DNA of 64,000 bases from Hoyosella sp. YIM 151337 (GTDB taxonomy: Bacteria; Actinomycetota; Actinomycetes; Mycobacteriales; Mycobacteriaceae). Both the position numbers and the translations under genes were made by a program. The notes beneath the pieces are model-generated. The model worked only from the letters and a program-made list of their open reading frames with translations. It did no database searches and was not told where the DNA came from. The DNA is taken from positions 20,701-84,700 of the forward strand of contig NZ_JAPEIQ010000048.1 in assembly GCF_026041215.1 (NCBI RefSeq). Reading direction: 5' to 3'. Shown piece after piece: positions 42,060 through 51,457 of the stretch; position 1 is the stretch's first letter, and each line of letters starts with the position of its first letter.

Positions 42060-43606
42060 CCACCGGGCTGCGCCGGATCACGGGGATAGTCCTGCTCACG
42101 ATGGCACTGCTGCTCGGCAGCGCGGCCGCGGCTCTCGCGCAAGACACCGAGGAGGCACCCGAGGGCGGTCAATCCGGTCCTGAGGCACTCGCCGGGCTCG
42201 TCACCTGCATCCCTAGCGTGAACATGGGGCTGAGCACCCTCAGCAACGGTCTAGAACAGCTCGGTGTTGAGAACACTATCGGCTCGAACTGTCTGGAAAG
42301 TGTCGGTACCGCGGGCAGCCGGGCGCTGGAGGGCGCCGGGGAGGTCGCCAAGCGGGCGGCAGGCGGGGCGTTCGAGGATATGGCGCTGTCGTTCGGTGAG
42401 GCGGGCGCGATGTTTCTCGAGTGGGGCATCGGCTTGTGGATTCACGTTCCCGAGATGGAAGAGCAGACGTTTCGCAACGTGCTCTCCGAGATCGCCGATT
42501 ACACCTACAAGGTGCAGCTGGCGTGTCTTGCGCTGTCACTGATTGTGCTGGGCGGGCGGCTGGCCCTGGCCCGGTCTGGCGCGCTGCGCGACGTGGGTGA
42601 AGAAGGTTTTAAGCAGATGGTCCGCGCCACGCTGGCCGCGGGAGTGACGACTGCGGTGATCACCGCCGCGATGCGGATGACTGATGGGCTTGCCCGGTGG
42701 TTCATCGAGGGAACAGTGGGCAGTGACCCGAAAGCGCTCGTGGAAGCGATGGTCAACATCGCTTTGTACCCGGGCGGTACCGCGATTTTGTTCGTGATCG
42801 GGTTCATCGGGATTCTCGGCGGAATCGCAATGCTGCTGGTGATGATTTTCCGCAGCGGTGTGCTGGTCCTGGCGGCGGCAGCACTGCCGATCGCGGGCGC
42901 AGCTGGCGGGACACGGGTGGGCAGCCAGGCGTTCGACAAACTGATCGCCTGGATCATCGCGTTTCTGCTGATTAAGCCGGTCGGGGCGTTTGTGATCGGT
43001 GTGGCCGCGCTGCTGTTTATGCGATCGGCTCCCTCAAATGAGGATGCGGGGGGACCGTTTACCGCTGTGGTGGGGGCGATTCTGCTGGCGTCGGTGGCGC
43101 TGGTGCTGCCCGCGCTGATGAGACTGATCGTCCCGGCGCTGTCGGCGCTCGGTGGCGGCGGCAGCGGCCTGGCCGCGGCTGCGGGTGTGGTCGCGGCTGG
43201 TGCCGCGGTGGGGAAGCTGGCCGCAACGAAGGGCGGCTCGGCCGCGATGGCGGCTGGCCGCGGCGCGGGTGGTGGTTTGGGCGGCGGTAAAGGCGGTCCC
43301 GGTGGCGGTGGTGCACCGTCACCGCCACCGGGCAGCAGCGGTGGCGGTGGGGGAGGCGCCCCGGCTGGTTTCGGTCGCGGCAGCGGCAGCTGGAGCGGCA
43401 GCCTCGCCGGTGGTGGCCCCCGGCCGGGTGCCAGCCCGTCCGGCGGCCGTGATGGCGGCAGCCGGGTGCGCGGCAACGCCGCCGCACCGCCGGGTGCCGC
43501 GCAAACCCAGAGCGGCCGTGGTCAGCGTTCTCAGCCGGTGTCTCGCGCGTATGCGGCGACAGGGGCGCGGATGCCGCGGCCTAACACGGGAGGTTTCCGG
43601 CGGTGA
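42056..43606 (+). CDS. Polytopic channel protein, VirB6/TrbL-like
   Basis: The 516-residue protein begins with a signal-like helix (GIVLLTMALLLGSAAAALA), has about six further membrane segments (for example GTAILFVIGFIGILGG and LIAWIIAFLLIKPVGAFV), and ends in a long Gly/Ser/Pro-rich tail. VirB6/TrbL proteins form the inner-membrane channel of type IV secretion systems. GTG 42056 gives the usual GTGA overlap; an upstream GTG at 42041 is possible. The low-complexity tail explains the GC-rich stretch near 43300. Confidence 0.75.
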   Translation: MTTGLRRITGIVLLTMALLLGSAAAALAQDTEEAPEGGQSGPEALAGLVTCIPSVNMGLSTLSNGLEQLGVENTIGSNCLESVGTAGSRALEGAGEVAKRAAGGAFEDMALSFGEAGAMFLEWGIGLWIHVPEMEEQTFRNVLSEIADYTYKVQLACLALSLIVLGGRLALARSGALRDVGEEGFKQMVRATLAAGVTTAVITAAMRMTDGLARWFIEGTVGSDPKALVEAMVNIALYPGGTAILFVIGFIGILGGIAMLLVMIFRSGVLVLAAAALPIAGAAGGTRVGSQAFDKLIAWIIAFLLIKPVGAFVIGVAALLFMRSAPSNEDAGGPFTAVVGAILLASVALVLPALMRLIVPALSALGGGGSGLAAAAGVVAAGAAVGKLAATKGGSAAMAAGRGAGGGLGGGKGGPGGGGAPSPPPGSSGGGGGGAPAGFGRGSGSWSGSLAGGGPRPGASPSGGRDGGSRVRGNAAAPPGAAQTQSGRGQRSQPVSRAYAATGARMPRPNTGGFRR

Positions 43607-45090
43607 GTGAGGCACCGGCTTTTCTGACGTACGGCGGCTGGCGCAAGCCCCGCTCGGCGGGTGTGTGGGGCGCGACCTTCGGCACCACGATGGTGGTGCT
43701 CGCCGCGTTCGTTTTCTGGTTTCTGGCAGGTCTGATTTTCGGTTTCCTCGTCACGCTGGCGGGCGTGCTGCTTTCCGCGATCGCGATAGCGCCGCTGGTC
43801 ATGGTGCACGACGGCCGCTCAGGTTACGAAAGGTTACTGATGCGCTGGCAATTCTGGCGGGCTGGCCGACGCGGCGAGCACGTTTATTCGTCCGGTCCGT
43901 TCTCCCGGGTTCCCGGCGGCCGCTACCGGCTTCCCGGTGTGCTCGCCGATACCGAACTCATCGAGGGGGTCGACGATCAGAACCGGCGATTCGGCATGAT
44001 CCACATGCCCGGCAAGCACCTGTCGACGATAGTGCTGGAGGCGTTCCCGCAGGGCGCGGAAGCATTCGATCAGGCAACGATCGACAACGCTGTCGGTCAA
44101 TGGTCGCGGGTGCTCTCCGCAGCGGGCAGTGACGGTGATATCGCCGCGATCGTCGCGATTGTCGAGACACTGCCCGACACCGGGATCGAGCTGTACGAAA
44201 CAGTCGCCGCGAACGTGCGTTTCGACGCCCCGGAGCTGGCGCGGGAGTCGATGTATGAGCTTGCCACCGGGCTGACCAGCGGCGGGGTGCGGCTGACCGC
44301 GCGGATAGCGGTGACGTTTGTCGCGCAGACAGAAGAGCGCCGCGCCGATCCTCTGGAGCAGGCGGTCGAGATCGGGCGCCGGCTGGGCGGGCTGACCGGG
44401 ATGGCCGCCCGCGCGGGAGTGCCGTGCACACCGATGCCTGCCGAAGACATCGCCGCGTTCGTGCGGCGCTCGTATGAGCCCGGCGCGCTCGCTGACATCG
44501 AGACGGGCCTGTACTCGGAGGCAGGCACCGGTCTGGAATGGGCCGATGCGGGGCCGCGCACCCAGATCGAAGAGCGTGACCGGCTGCTGCACGACGGTGC
44601 CGTGTCGGTGACATGGGAGATGCGCGAAGCACCCAGGGACGCGGTGACCGAGGATGTGCTGTATCAGCTGCTGCAGCCTGACTCACGGCTGCCGATCAAG
44701 CGCGTCGCGATTATCTACCGGCCCCACTCAGCCGGTGATGCCGCCGAACTCGTGGACAAGGACTACAAGGACGCGCTCACCGCCCGGTCCGCGGCACGAG
44801 GTATCGCATCGGCGCAGGCTGAGCTCGATGTCGCGTCCACCGAGCAGGCACGTATCGAGAAAGCCCGCGGTCACGGCCTGACGCGCTTCGGGATTCTGAT
44901 CACGGTCACCCAGCCGCACGAGGACGCCGACGTGCCGCGCGTGGATGAGATCGTGCGGGACCTGTCGAAACAATGCTCCCTCGCGGTGCGCCGCAGCTTC
45001 TGCTGGCAAGCGCCAGCATTCGCGGCGTCACTCGGCGTGGGTGTGATCCCCCCAGAGCACTCCACCATCCCGAAATTCCTCGCGGGCTGA
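43603..45090 (+). CDS. SCO6880-family protein (VirB3/VirB4-N-like)
   Basis: The 495-residue protein has two N-terminal membrane helices (FGTTMVVLAAFVFWFLAG and IFGFLVTLAGVLLSAIAI), which are PrgI/VirB3-like. A soluble domain typical of SCO6880 proteins follows, which corresponds to the N-terminal half of VirB4 without the ATPase domain. In actinobacterial systems this protein and the ATPase are split into two adjacent genes, as here. GTG 43603 overlaps the channel gene. Confidence 0.82.
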   Translation: MSEAPAFLTYGGWRKPRSAGVWGATFGTTMVVLAAFVFWFLAGLIFGFLVTLAGVLLSAIAIAPLVMVHDGRSGYERLLMRWQFWRAGRRGEHVYSSGPFSRVPGGRYRLPGVLADTELIEGVDDQNRRFGMIHMPGKHLSTIVLEAFPQGAEAFDQATIDNAVGQWSRVLSAAGSDGDIAAIVAIVETLPDTGIELYETVAANVRFDAPELARESMYELATGLTSGGVRLTARIAVTFVAQTEERRADPLEQAVEIGRRLGGLTGMAARAGVPCTPMPAEDIAAFVRRSYEPGALADIETGLYSEAGTGLEWADAGPRTQIEERDRLLHDGAVSVTWEMREAPRDAVTEDVLYQLLQPDSRLPIKRVAIIYRPHSAGDAAELVDKDYKDALTARSAARGIASAQAELDVASTEQARIEKARGHGLTRFGILITVTQPHEDADVPRVDEIVRDLSKQCSLAVRRSFCWQAPAFAASLGVGVIPPEHSTIPKFLAG

Positions 45091-45110
45091 GAAAGGCAGC
45101 GGGCGCAGCC

Positions 45111-46925
45111 ATGACGACACTGAAGAAGCCGAAGCGGGCCCAGGCCCGCACCACGAGCACGGGGAGTTCCCCCGCCAGCACGATCGCTTTCCTCTCCGAT
45201 GCGGACTTAAAAGCGCTGGAAGCGCGGGCGCATGAAGCCACCGGGCTCAAGAAGCAGTGGCTGGAGCTGCAAGTTCTGCGCCAGCACCGCCGCCGCGCGA
45301 TGGCAGCACGGCTGGAGAAATCACGCGCCGATACCTCAGACCGCGACATCCGGGCCCTCGATGAGCGCGGCTTCGCGGGACCGGGCGGCGGGCGGCAGGC
45401 CACAGTGGTGCCCCCGGTGGAATACCGGGGCACCACAGTGCAGGTCGCGGGCCTGTTCCCCTGGTCAGTGGGCGCGGATTCCCCGATTCTCGGCACACCC
45501 CTGGGTCATCACCTCGCCACCGGGGCTCCGGTGTGCTTTGACCCGCTTAACGCATGGAAGCTGAAAGCGATGACAGCGCCGAGCTGCTTCATCATCGCGC
45601 TGAACGGTTTCGGCAAGTCCACGCTGCTGCGCCGGATCACGCTCGGTGACATCGCCGCTGGCGTGCGTGTCATCTGGCCAGGGGATGTGAAACCAGACGG
45701 CAAGGTGCTGACCGAGAAGGTTGGCGGTGAGGTGCTGCCAGTCGGCTACGGGATCGGGTCGATTAACCCGCTCGCCCCGGGCCCTATCGGTGAGGCGCTG
45801 GTAAAGCTGCGCCAGTCACTGCCACAGCTCAGCGCCCAGGACCGCGCGCAACGGCAGCTGCGTATCCGGCAAACCGAGTTCGCGCTCGCTGCCCGGCAGG
45901 TGAACGTGGTGGCCGGGCTGCTCGAGATTGTGCGCCGCCGCCCGCTCGAGGATTACGAGCAGACACTGCTCGCCTCCGCGATCCGGCTGCTGTACACAGC
46001 AGCAGCAGACGGCGGGCAGGGATTCGCCCCGGACCGGCCCGCGGTGGTGTCGGACCTGATCGAACTCGTGACCACCGGGCATGACGAGCTGCTCGCCGAC
46101 GCCGTGGCCGACACCGCCGAGGAGTACCGGGCGCAGGTGAAACCACTGCTGCGGTCACTGCGCGCCCTGGTGAAGGGCCGCTTCGGTGAAGTTTTCAACG
46201 GCACCGACACCGTGCGGCTGAACGTGGACATGCCGTCAATCTGCCTCGACATGTCCTCTATCCCTCCCGGAGATGAAACGATGCGCGCGGCCGCGCTGCT
46301 GTCGGGATGGTCAGAAGCGTTCGCCACGATCGAGGCCGCCCACGTGCTCGCTGACTGCGGACTCGGCCCCCATCTTGCGTTTCACGTGGTGATGGACGAG
46401 CTGTGGCAGGTCATCAAAGTCGGCCCCATGATGGTCGGGCGGATCGACGCCGTGCAGCGGCTGCAGCGCGTATACGGCGTGGCGATCACCGCGGTCACCC
46501 ACAGCATCGCGGAAATGGAAGAAGCCGGGGCGCTCGGCTTCGTCGAACGTTCCCGCGCCCGGATCATCGGGCCCGTCCCGCGCGGCGAGGTAGAGCGGCT
46601 CGCGAAGGTGCTGTCCTTCTCCGGCCGGGAAAAAGAAATGGTGATCGGCTGGAGCGACGAAGCAGACCAGAACCGGCTCGTTGATCAGAAGGCCGCGAAA
46701 CGCCAGCACAACGACAGCGATGGTGCCGCGAAGATCACCGCCGCTGGCACCGGTCACTTCCTGCTCAAACTCGGTGAAGGCCGCCGCCCCGGCATCCCAT
46801 TCAAAACCTGGATGACGCCCTCGGAGCGGGCCTCCGGGATTCACGACACCGATGTGCGCCTCAACGCGGCGAACAAAGAAAAAGAACACGCCGCCCAGGC
46901 AGCAGAGGCGGTGCTGGCGCGGTGA
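45111..46925 (+). CDS. virB4: VirB4-like ATPase of the type IV secretion system
   Basis: The 604-residue protein has the P-loop IIALNGFGKSTLLRR (~residues 161-175), where Ala replaces the first Gly of the Walker A motif, and the Walker B FHVVMDELWQ. THSIAEMEEA near the end is the arginine/glutamine finger region of this family. It powers pilus assembly or substrate transfer. I start at ATG 45111, 20 bp after the SCO6880-like gene; longer in-frame starts lie inside that gene. Its stop overlaps the next start. Confidence 0.88.
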   Translation: MTTLKKPKRAQARTTSTGSSPASTIAFLSDADLKALEARAHEATGLKKQWLELQVLRQHRRRAMAARLEKSRADTSDRDIRALDERGFAGPGGGRQATVVPPVEYRGTTVQVAGLFPWSVGADSPILGTPLGHHLATGAPVCFDPLNAWKLKAMTAPSCFIIALNGFGKSTLLRRITLGDIAAGVRVIWPGDVKPDGKVLTEKVGGEVLPVGYGIGSINPLAPGPIGEALVKLRQSLPQLSAQDRAQRQLRIRQTEFALAARQVNVVAGLLEIVRRRPLEDYEQTLLASAIRLLYTAAADGGQGFAPDRPAVVSDLIELVTTGHDELLADAVADTAEEYRAQVKPLLRSLRALVKGRFGEVFNGTDTVRLNVDMPSICLDMSSIPPGDETMRAAALLSGWSEAFATIEAAHVLADCGLGPHLAFHVVMDELWQVIKVGPMMVGRIDAVQRLQRVYGVAITAVTHSIAEMEEAGALGFVERSRARIIGPVPRGEVERLAKVLSFSGREKEMVIGWSDEADQNRLVDQKAAKRQHNDSDGAAKITAAGTGHFLLKLGEGRRPGIPFKTWMTPSERASGIHDTDVRLNAANKEKEHAAQAAEAVLAR

Positions 46926-47218
46926 GCACGGACAAACCGAAGCGCCGGTATCGCCTCACCGATGACGACACCAAACAAGCAGCGGTGGACACGGTAGTCG
47001 CGCAAATCCAGCGCGGCACCTCGTTCACCGCCGCATGCCGGGCGGTAGCTGAACAGATCGACGTGTCCGAGCAGGCCGTCCGCACCTGGGTGAACCGCTC
47101 CGGACGGCGGCCCAGAGCCGCGTGGGACGAAGTGATCGACCTGCGCGCCCGCCTCGAAGCAGCACTGCACCTCAACCGCCGCCTGCAGCAGCAGCCGGAA
47201 ACGAGGTGGCTTCAGTGA
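46922..47218 (+). CDS. Small helix-turn-helix protein inside the transfer operon
   Basis: The 98-residue basic protein (KPKRRYRLTDDDTKQAAVDT, then TSFTAACRAVAEQIDVSEQAVRTWVNRSGR) resembles the N-terminal helix-turn-helix of IS3-type OrfA, without any IS3 partner gene. Both ends overlap neighbours by 4 bp, so it is a settled part of the operon and not a recent insertion. It could be a DNA-binding accessory or regulator of transfer. Confidence 0.7.
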   Translation: MSTDKPKRRYRLTDDDTKQAAVDTVVAQIQRGTSFTAACRAVAEQIDVSEQAVRTWVNRSGRRPRAAWDEVIDLRARLEAALHLNRRLQQQPETRWLQ

Positions 47219-48885
47219 ACAGCCGCAACCTGGTGGCGCTGGGCACGCTCGCGCTCATCCCGCTGCTGCTGTTCATCCTCTTCGCGACCGTGTTCCAGGA
47301 CGAAGAAGACCGCACCGCCACCGACTGCCTTCCCGGCAGCCGCATGTTTCCCGGCAGCGGGGGTGACCTCATCGCGCCACCGGGATCGTTCATCAAACCC
47401 GTGAAACCCGAGGACGTCGTGTTCACCTCAGGATTCGGGATGCGCTGGGGAACGATGCACCAGGGCATCGACCTCGCAGGCCCGGTCGGCACACCCATCT
47501 ACGCCGCCGCGGACGGCGTCGTGCGCCACGCAGGCAGCGCGCAAGGATTCGGGCTGTGGGTCGTGCTCGACCACCACCTCGGCGGCCAGCTCGTCTCCAC
47601 CGTGTACGGGCACATCGACACGTTCTCCGTGCAGGACGGCCAGAAGGTCCGGGCAGGCCAGCAGATCGCCACGATGGGCAACCGCGGCATCACCACCGGC
47701 CCGCACCTGCACTTCGAAATCTGGCAGGGCGGGCACGGCGGCACCGCCGTCGACCCCCACCCGCAATACATGGCAGCACCAGCGCCCGGTGAACAACTCG
47801 ACCGCCGCGGTGAGCTCAGCCAGCTCGCCACCGATACCGGGACCAGCCCCAGCCCGGCCGCAGCGGTCACACCACTCGGTGATCTCTCCCGCCCCGTCCC
47901 CGCCTCAGTCGGTTCGGAAGCGAACCTTCAGGTCAACACCACACGGCTGATGCGCGCCGTCCACGCCAAATTCGGCGACCGGATCGACACGATCGGCGGG
48001 TGGCGCCCCGCCGACCCCTTCCCAGATCACCCCAGCGGTCAGGCCATCGACGTCATGATCCCGAACTACTCCTCCGGCGCTGGCGTCGCGCTCGGTGACG
48101 AGGTCACCGACTATGTCCTGTCCAACGCTGACTTCTTTGGCGTGGACTACGTGATCTGGCGGCAAATGTACATCAAACCCGGCCAGGCGCCCTCCCTGAT
48201 GCAAGACCGCGGCTCGCCCACCCAAAACCATTTCGACCACGTGCACGTCACCGTCCGCGGCGGCGGGTTCGACGACACGGCGATGGACTGGGGACACGCT
48301 CCCGGACGCACCGGAAGCTACGACCCGATGGCCCCGATCGACTGCGTCATCAGCGGTGACGGGCTCGGGGACCACCTCGCCGACGGATCAGTACCACCTG
48401 AATTCGCGCCATGGATCACCCGCGCCGGATCACTGTGCCCCGAGATCAGGCCGTCCCTGCTTGCCGCGCAGATCGAGGCGGAAAGCGGATTCCGCACCCA
48501 CGCCGTCTCCTCCGCGGCCGCGCAGGGACCCGCACAGTTCATCCCAACCACCTGGGCAAGCTGGGGCCGCACCGTCGACGACAACGGCAACCCCACCGGC
48601 CCGCCCGGCTCCGGCAACGTCAACGCCATCCCGGACTCAGTGATGGCACAGGGCCGCTACATGTGCCACATCGCACAAACCATCGACGCCGCGATCACGG
48701 ACGGCCGCGTCCGCGCCCCGAACGGGGCAGCCGAGCTGTACCTCGCGGGCTACAACGCCGGAGAAGGTGCTGTCCTCTCCGCCGGGGGATTCCCCTCAGG
48801 CGGGCAGTACACCACCGAAACACGGCCATACGCAGACAAAATCCTCGCCGCGGAACCAAAGTACCGGGCAATGAACCAGCAATGA
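47215..48885 (+). CDS. Three-domain cell-wall hydrolase: M23 peptidase, middle peptidase-like domain, lytic transglycosylase
   Basis: The 556-residue protein has an N-terminal membrane helix (TLALIPLLLFILFATVF). The M23 domain has zinc ligands in HQGIDLAG (His82, Asp86) and HLHFEIW (His164, His166). The middle domain contains HPSGQAIDVMIP and FDHVHVTV, as in D-Ala-D-Ala-type/ARB_07466-like domains. The C-terminal SLT-type transglycosylase has the catalytic Glu in QIEAESGFRTHA and QGPAQFIPTTW. It would cut both peptide and glycan parts of the wall to let the secretion channel through. GTG 47215 overlaps the previous gene. Confidence 0.9.
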   Translation: MNSRNLVALGTLALIPLLLFILFATVFQDEEDRTATDCLPGSRMFPGSGGDLIAPPGSFIKPVKPEDVVFTSGFGMRWGTMHQGIDLAGPVGTPIYAAADGVVRHAGSAQGFGLWVVLDHHLGGQLVSTVYGHIDTFSVQDGQKVRAGQQIATMGNRGITTGPHLHFEIWQGGHGGTAVDPHPQYMAAPAPGEQLDRRGELSQLATDTGTSPSPAAAVTPLGDLSRPVPASVGSEANLQVNTTRLMRAVHAKFGDRIDTIGGWRPADPFPDHPSGQAIDVMIPNYSSGAGVALGDEVTDYVLSNADFFGVDYVIWRQMYIKPGQAPSLMQDRGSPTQNHFDHVHVTVRGGGFDDTAMDWGHAPGRTGSYDPMAPIDCVISGDGLGDHLADGSVPPEFAPWITRAGSLCPEIRPSLLAAQIEAESGFRTHAVSSAAAQGPAQFIPTTWASWGRTVDDNGNPTGPPGSGNVNAIPDSVMAQGRYMCHIAQTIDAAITDGRVRAPNGAAELYLAGYNAGEGAVLSAGGFPSGGQYTTETRPYADKILAAEPKYRAMNQQ

Positions 48886-48886
48886 C

Positions 48887-48942
48887 GCGCTAGCAACCAC
48901 ACAAGCGCTACCACGCTAGCTAAGCAAGCTAGCTTGCGCTAC
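48887..48942. promoter_or_regulatory. Cluster of GCTAGC/TAGCGCTA-type palindromes
   Basis: GCGCTAGC (48887-48894), AGCGCTA (48904-48910), GCTAGC near 48915 and the perfect 14-bp palindrome GCAAGCTAGCTTGC (48924-48937) are packed in 56 bp between the wall hydrolase and the lipoprotein gene. They share their core with the par-region palindromes. Confidence 0.55.
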
Positions 48943-48963
48943 CAGACAAGGAAGGGGAGAGGG

Positions 48964-49506
48964 ATGCGCAGAAAGCACCGGGGCCAGGCCGCGGTCCTGA
49001 TCGGGCTCATCGCGGTCACCGCGGCGTGCGGGCGCTCTGAACCCGCTGACGGCCCGATCCCGGAAGGCACGGACGCGCACGCGGAGATCAGCCCCGTTGA
49101 GGCGTCACCGCAGCCGGTCGCCAGGGCCGCGATGCAGACCATCCTGTCGTGGCAGCCAGCCACCGACGCCAGCAAAACCGATGCGCTGCGCCGCGCGCAG
49201 CAGTGGCTCAGCGGGGAACTGCTCGATGCCGCGCTCACACCAGACCCGGACAGCGCGCTGCGCCCGGACCCGCACTGGGAAGCGTGGAAACAGTCCAGCG
49301 ATGTGGTGACCGCGCGCTGCGACACCGCCACTGACGGTGTCGCGATACCCGACGGTGCCCGCACCGTAGTGGTCGATGTGCAGTGCACCCAGACGGTGCT
49401 GCACACCTCCGGGCAGTCAACTCCGCTCACCCCAGAGACATGGCGCACCACGCTGACCGAAACCAGTGACGGCTGGCGCCTGACCAGCTACCGCTTCCAC
49501 AGCTGA
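48964..49506 (+). CDS. Small lipoprotein of the transfer cluster
   Basis: The 180-residue protein has a signal peptide with lipobox VTAAC. ATG 48964 is preceded by GGAAGGGGAGAG. It has an extracellular part with WQPATDASKTDALRRAQQWL and DGWRLTSYRF, like the NTF2/VirB8-related lipoproteins of other conjugative systems. It is the first gene after the palindrome cluster, so it may start a separate transcript with the coupling protein. Confidence 0.7.
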   Translation: MRRKHRGQAAVLIGLIAVTAACGRSEPADGPIPEGTDAHAEISPVEASPQPVARAAMQTILSWQPATDASKTDALRRAQQWLSGELLDAALTPDPDSALRPDPHWEAWKQSSDVVTARCDTATDGVAIPDGARTVVVDVQCTQTVLHTSGQSTPLTPETWRTTLTETSDGWRLTSYRFHS

Positions 49507-49522
49507 AAGGAACCCCAGCACT

Positions 49523-51451
49523 ATGGCGTCTCGAGTTCGCCGCGACCGGCCCGGCACCGGCACCGCCAGCACCAAGATGTTTCTGATCGTGCTCGCCGTT
49601 ATCGCCGCGCTCTGCGTCATGAGCACGGCATACAAGCTCGGCGGGGGAGAAGCTGACTGGAACCCGCTCGGGCTGATCGTGCTGCTGTTCCTCGGCAAAA
49701 CCTCATGGCCTGCGGCCGCGACCGGCTACCTCGCCGCGTTCGGGCTCGCGATACTCGGTCTGCTCGTTGCCGCGGCGGTGATCGCCAAACACACCGGGAT
49801 AGCGGAGAAAATGCGGCGCCGCCGGGTGGAGAAACGACTCGACAGTCTAGCCCGGACCTCCATGATCAATCCGCACGACGTGCCCGAAACCGACCCCCGG
49901 TTCCAGGCCGCGACAACCCGGAAACTCGCCCCCAACGTCCCGGAGAACCACCCCGGCTTCCTCGGCGTGCCTGTGGGCACCACCGTCGTCGCCAACCGTG
50001 TCCTGCGGATGATGTGGGAATGGGTAGCGCTCGCCTACGCCGGTACCCGCATGGGTAAAACAGCCGGTTTATGTGTGCCCGCGATCCTGGCCGCCCCCGG
50101 CGCGGTGATCGCCACCTCGAACAAGCCCGACATCTTCACCGATACCCAGGGCATACGCCGCCAGCACGGCACCGTGTGGCTGCTCGACCTGCAGGGCGTC
50201 GTCACCGGGAACCCGCAGCAGCGCGCCCTGTTCTGGTTCAATCCGCTGCGCGGTGTGCGGGACCTGCCTGCCGCCAAACACGTCATGGACTGCTTCGTCT
50301 CCGCCGCGATCGAGCCCGGCTCCCGCCCCGACGCCTACTTCGACCCCGAATCCCGCGACCTCTTCGGCGCCTACATCCTCGCCGCGGCCATGGCCGGAGG
50401 GGACCTGCTGCACGTGACCTCCTGGCTGCGCAACACCCAGTCCCAAGTCGCGCCGGCCATCCTCGACGAAAACGGCTACCACGACCTCGCCGAATCCATG
50501 CGAGCCCGCCAGCGCATCAACTCCCGCCAGCGCGACGGCTTCTACGGCATGGCCCGCCGCTACCTGACACCACTGGACGAGCCGCGCTTCGCCACCGCGG
50601 TGGTTCCCAACCAGCGCACAACAATCAGCCTCAACGAAAACGGCAAAGTCACCGTCGCCGACGGTGACCACATCCACAACCTGCCCGAACTCAACATCGC
50701 CCGATTCGTCAGAAGCACCGACACCATCTACGCGCTCTCCGAGGAAGGACCCGGCAGCGCCGCCGCCATCGGCACCGCCCTGATCGGCGCGGTCTTCATC
50801 GAAGCGAAACGCTACGGCCGCACCCAGCCCAACAAACGCATGCCACTGCCGCTGCTCGCCGTGCTCGACGAAGCCGCAAACGTCTGCCGTCTGCGCGAAC
50901 TGCCGAAGTGGTACAGCTACTTCGGGTCACAAGGCATCAACGCGATCACCATCCTCCAATCACCGTCACAAGCCGTCGACGTGTGGGGCGAGGCAGGAGC
51001 GAAACTACTCAGCGACGCCGCGAACCTCACCTGGTACGGCGGCAACGTCGACGACAAAAAATACCTCGGCGACCTCGCCGCCTCGATCGGCGACCACTAC
51101 GTCGAAACCGAATCCATGTCCGTATCAACCAGTCTCCGCAACGGCGCCGGAGGGTCCTCACAGCGATCCTGGCAGCGCGAACGCATCATGGACGTCTCCG
51201 ACCTTGAAGCGCTCCCGCACACCCGCGCGATCGTGAAAATCGGCGGGTCAAAACCCCTGCTCGTCAAGAAAGACTTCTGGTTCGACAGCACACACAAACA
51301 CGCCGTCACCGCCTCCAAACAGACCGCCGACACGAACGCACTAATCCCGCCGAAACCACACCAGCGCCCGCAAACCGCACCGCCCGCTGTAGACAGCGAG
51401 TACGAGGCACTCGCCACCTCACGATTCTTCGACCACTCCCAGAAAGCCTGA
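49523..51451 (+). CDS. traG: VirD4/TraG-type coupling protein
   Basis: The 642-residue protein has two N-terminal membrane regions (KMFLIVLAVIAALCVM and the segment near LAAFGLAILGLLVAAAVI). It carries a P-loop in YAGTRMGKTAGL (~residues 175-186) and Walker B in LLAVLDEAANVC. Coupling proteins bring the relaxase-DNA complex to the secretion channel. The ATG follows AAAGGA. Together with VirB4 and the MobF relaxase it makes a self-transmissible system. Confidence 0.9.
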   Translation: MASRVRRDRPGTGTASTKMFLIVLAVIAALCVMSTAYKLGGGEADWNPLGLIVLLFLGKTSWPAAATGYLAAFGLAILGLLVAAAVIAKHTGIAEKMRRRRVEKRLDSLARTSMINPHDVPETDPRFQAATTRKLAPNVPENHPGFLGVPVGTTVVANRVLRMMWEWVALAYAGTRMGKTAGLCVPAILAAPGAVIATSNKPDIFTDTQGIRRQHGTVWLLDLQGVVTGNPQQRALFWFNPLRGVRDLPAAKHVMDCFVSAAIEPGSRPDAYFDPESRDLFGAYILAAAMAGGDLLHVTSWLRNTQSQVAPAILDENGYHDLAESMRARQRINSRQRDGFYGMARRYLTPLDEPRFATAVVPNQRTTISLNENGKVTVADGDHIHNLPELNIARFVRSTDTIYALSEEGPGSAAAIGTALIGAVFIEAKRYGRTQPNKRMPLPLLAVLDEAANVCRLRELPKWYSYFGSQGINAITILQSPSQAVDVWGEAGAKLLSDAANLTWYGGNVDDKKYLGDLAASIGDHYVETESMSVSTSLRNGAGGSSQRSWQRERIMDVSDLEALPHTRAIVKIGGSKPLLVKKDFWFDSTHKHAVTASKQTADTNALIPPKPHQRPQTAPPAVDSEYEALATSRFFDHSQKA

Positions 51452-51457
51452 CCGCAC

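Noticed and set aside
42505..43476. A minus-strand Pro-rich frame opposite the channel gene
   Set aside because: It mirrors the Gly-rich tail of the channel protein; not a gene.
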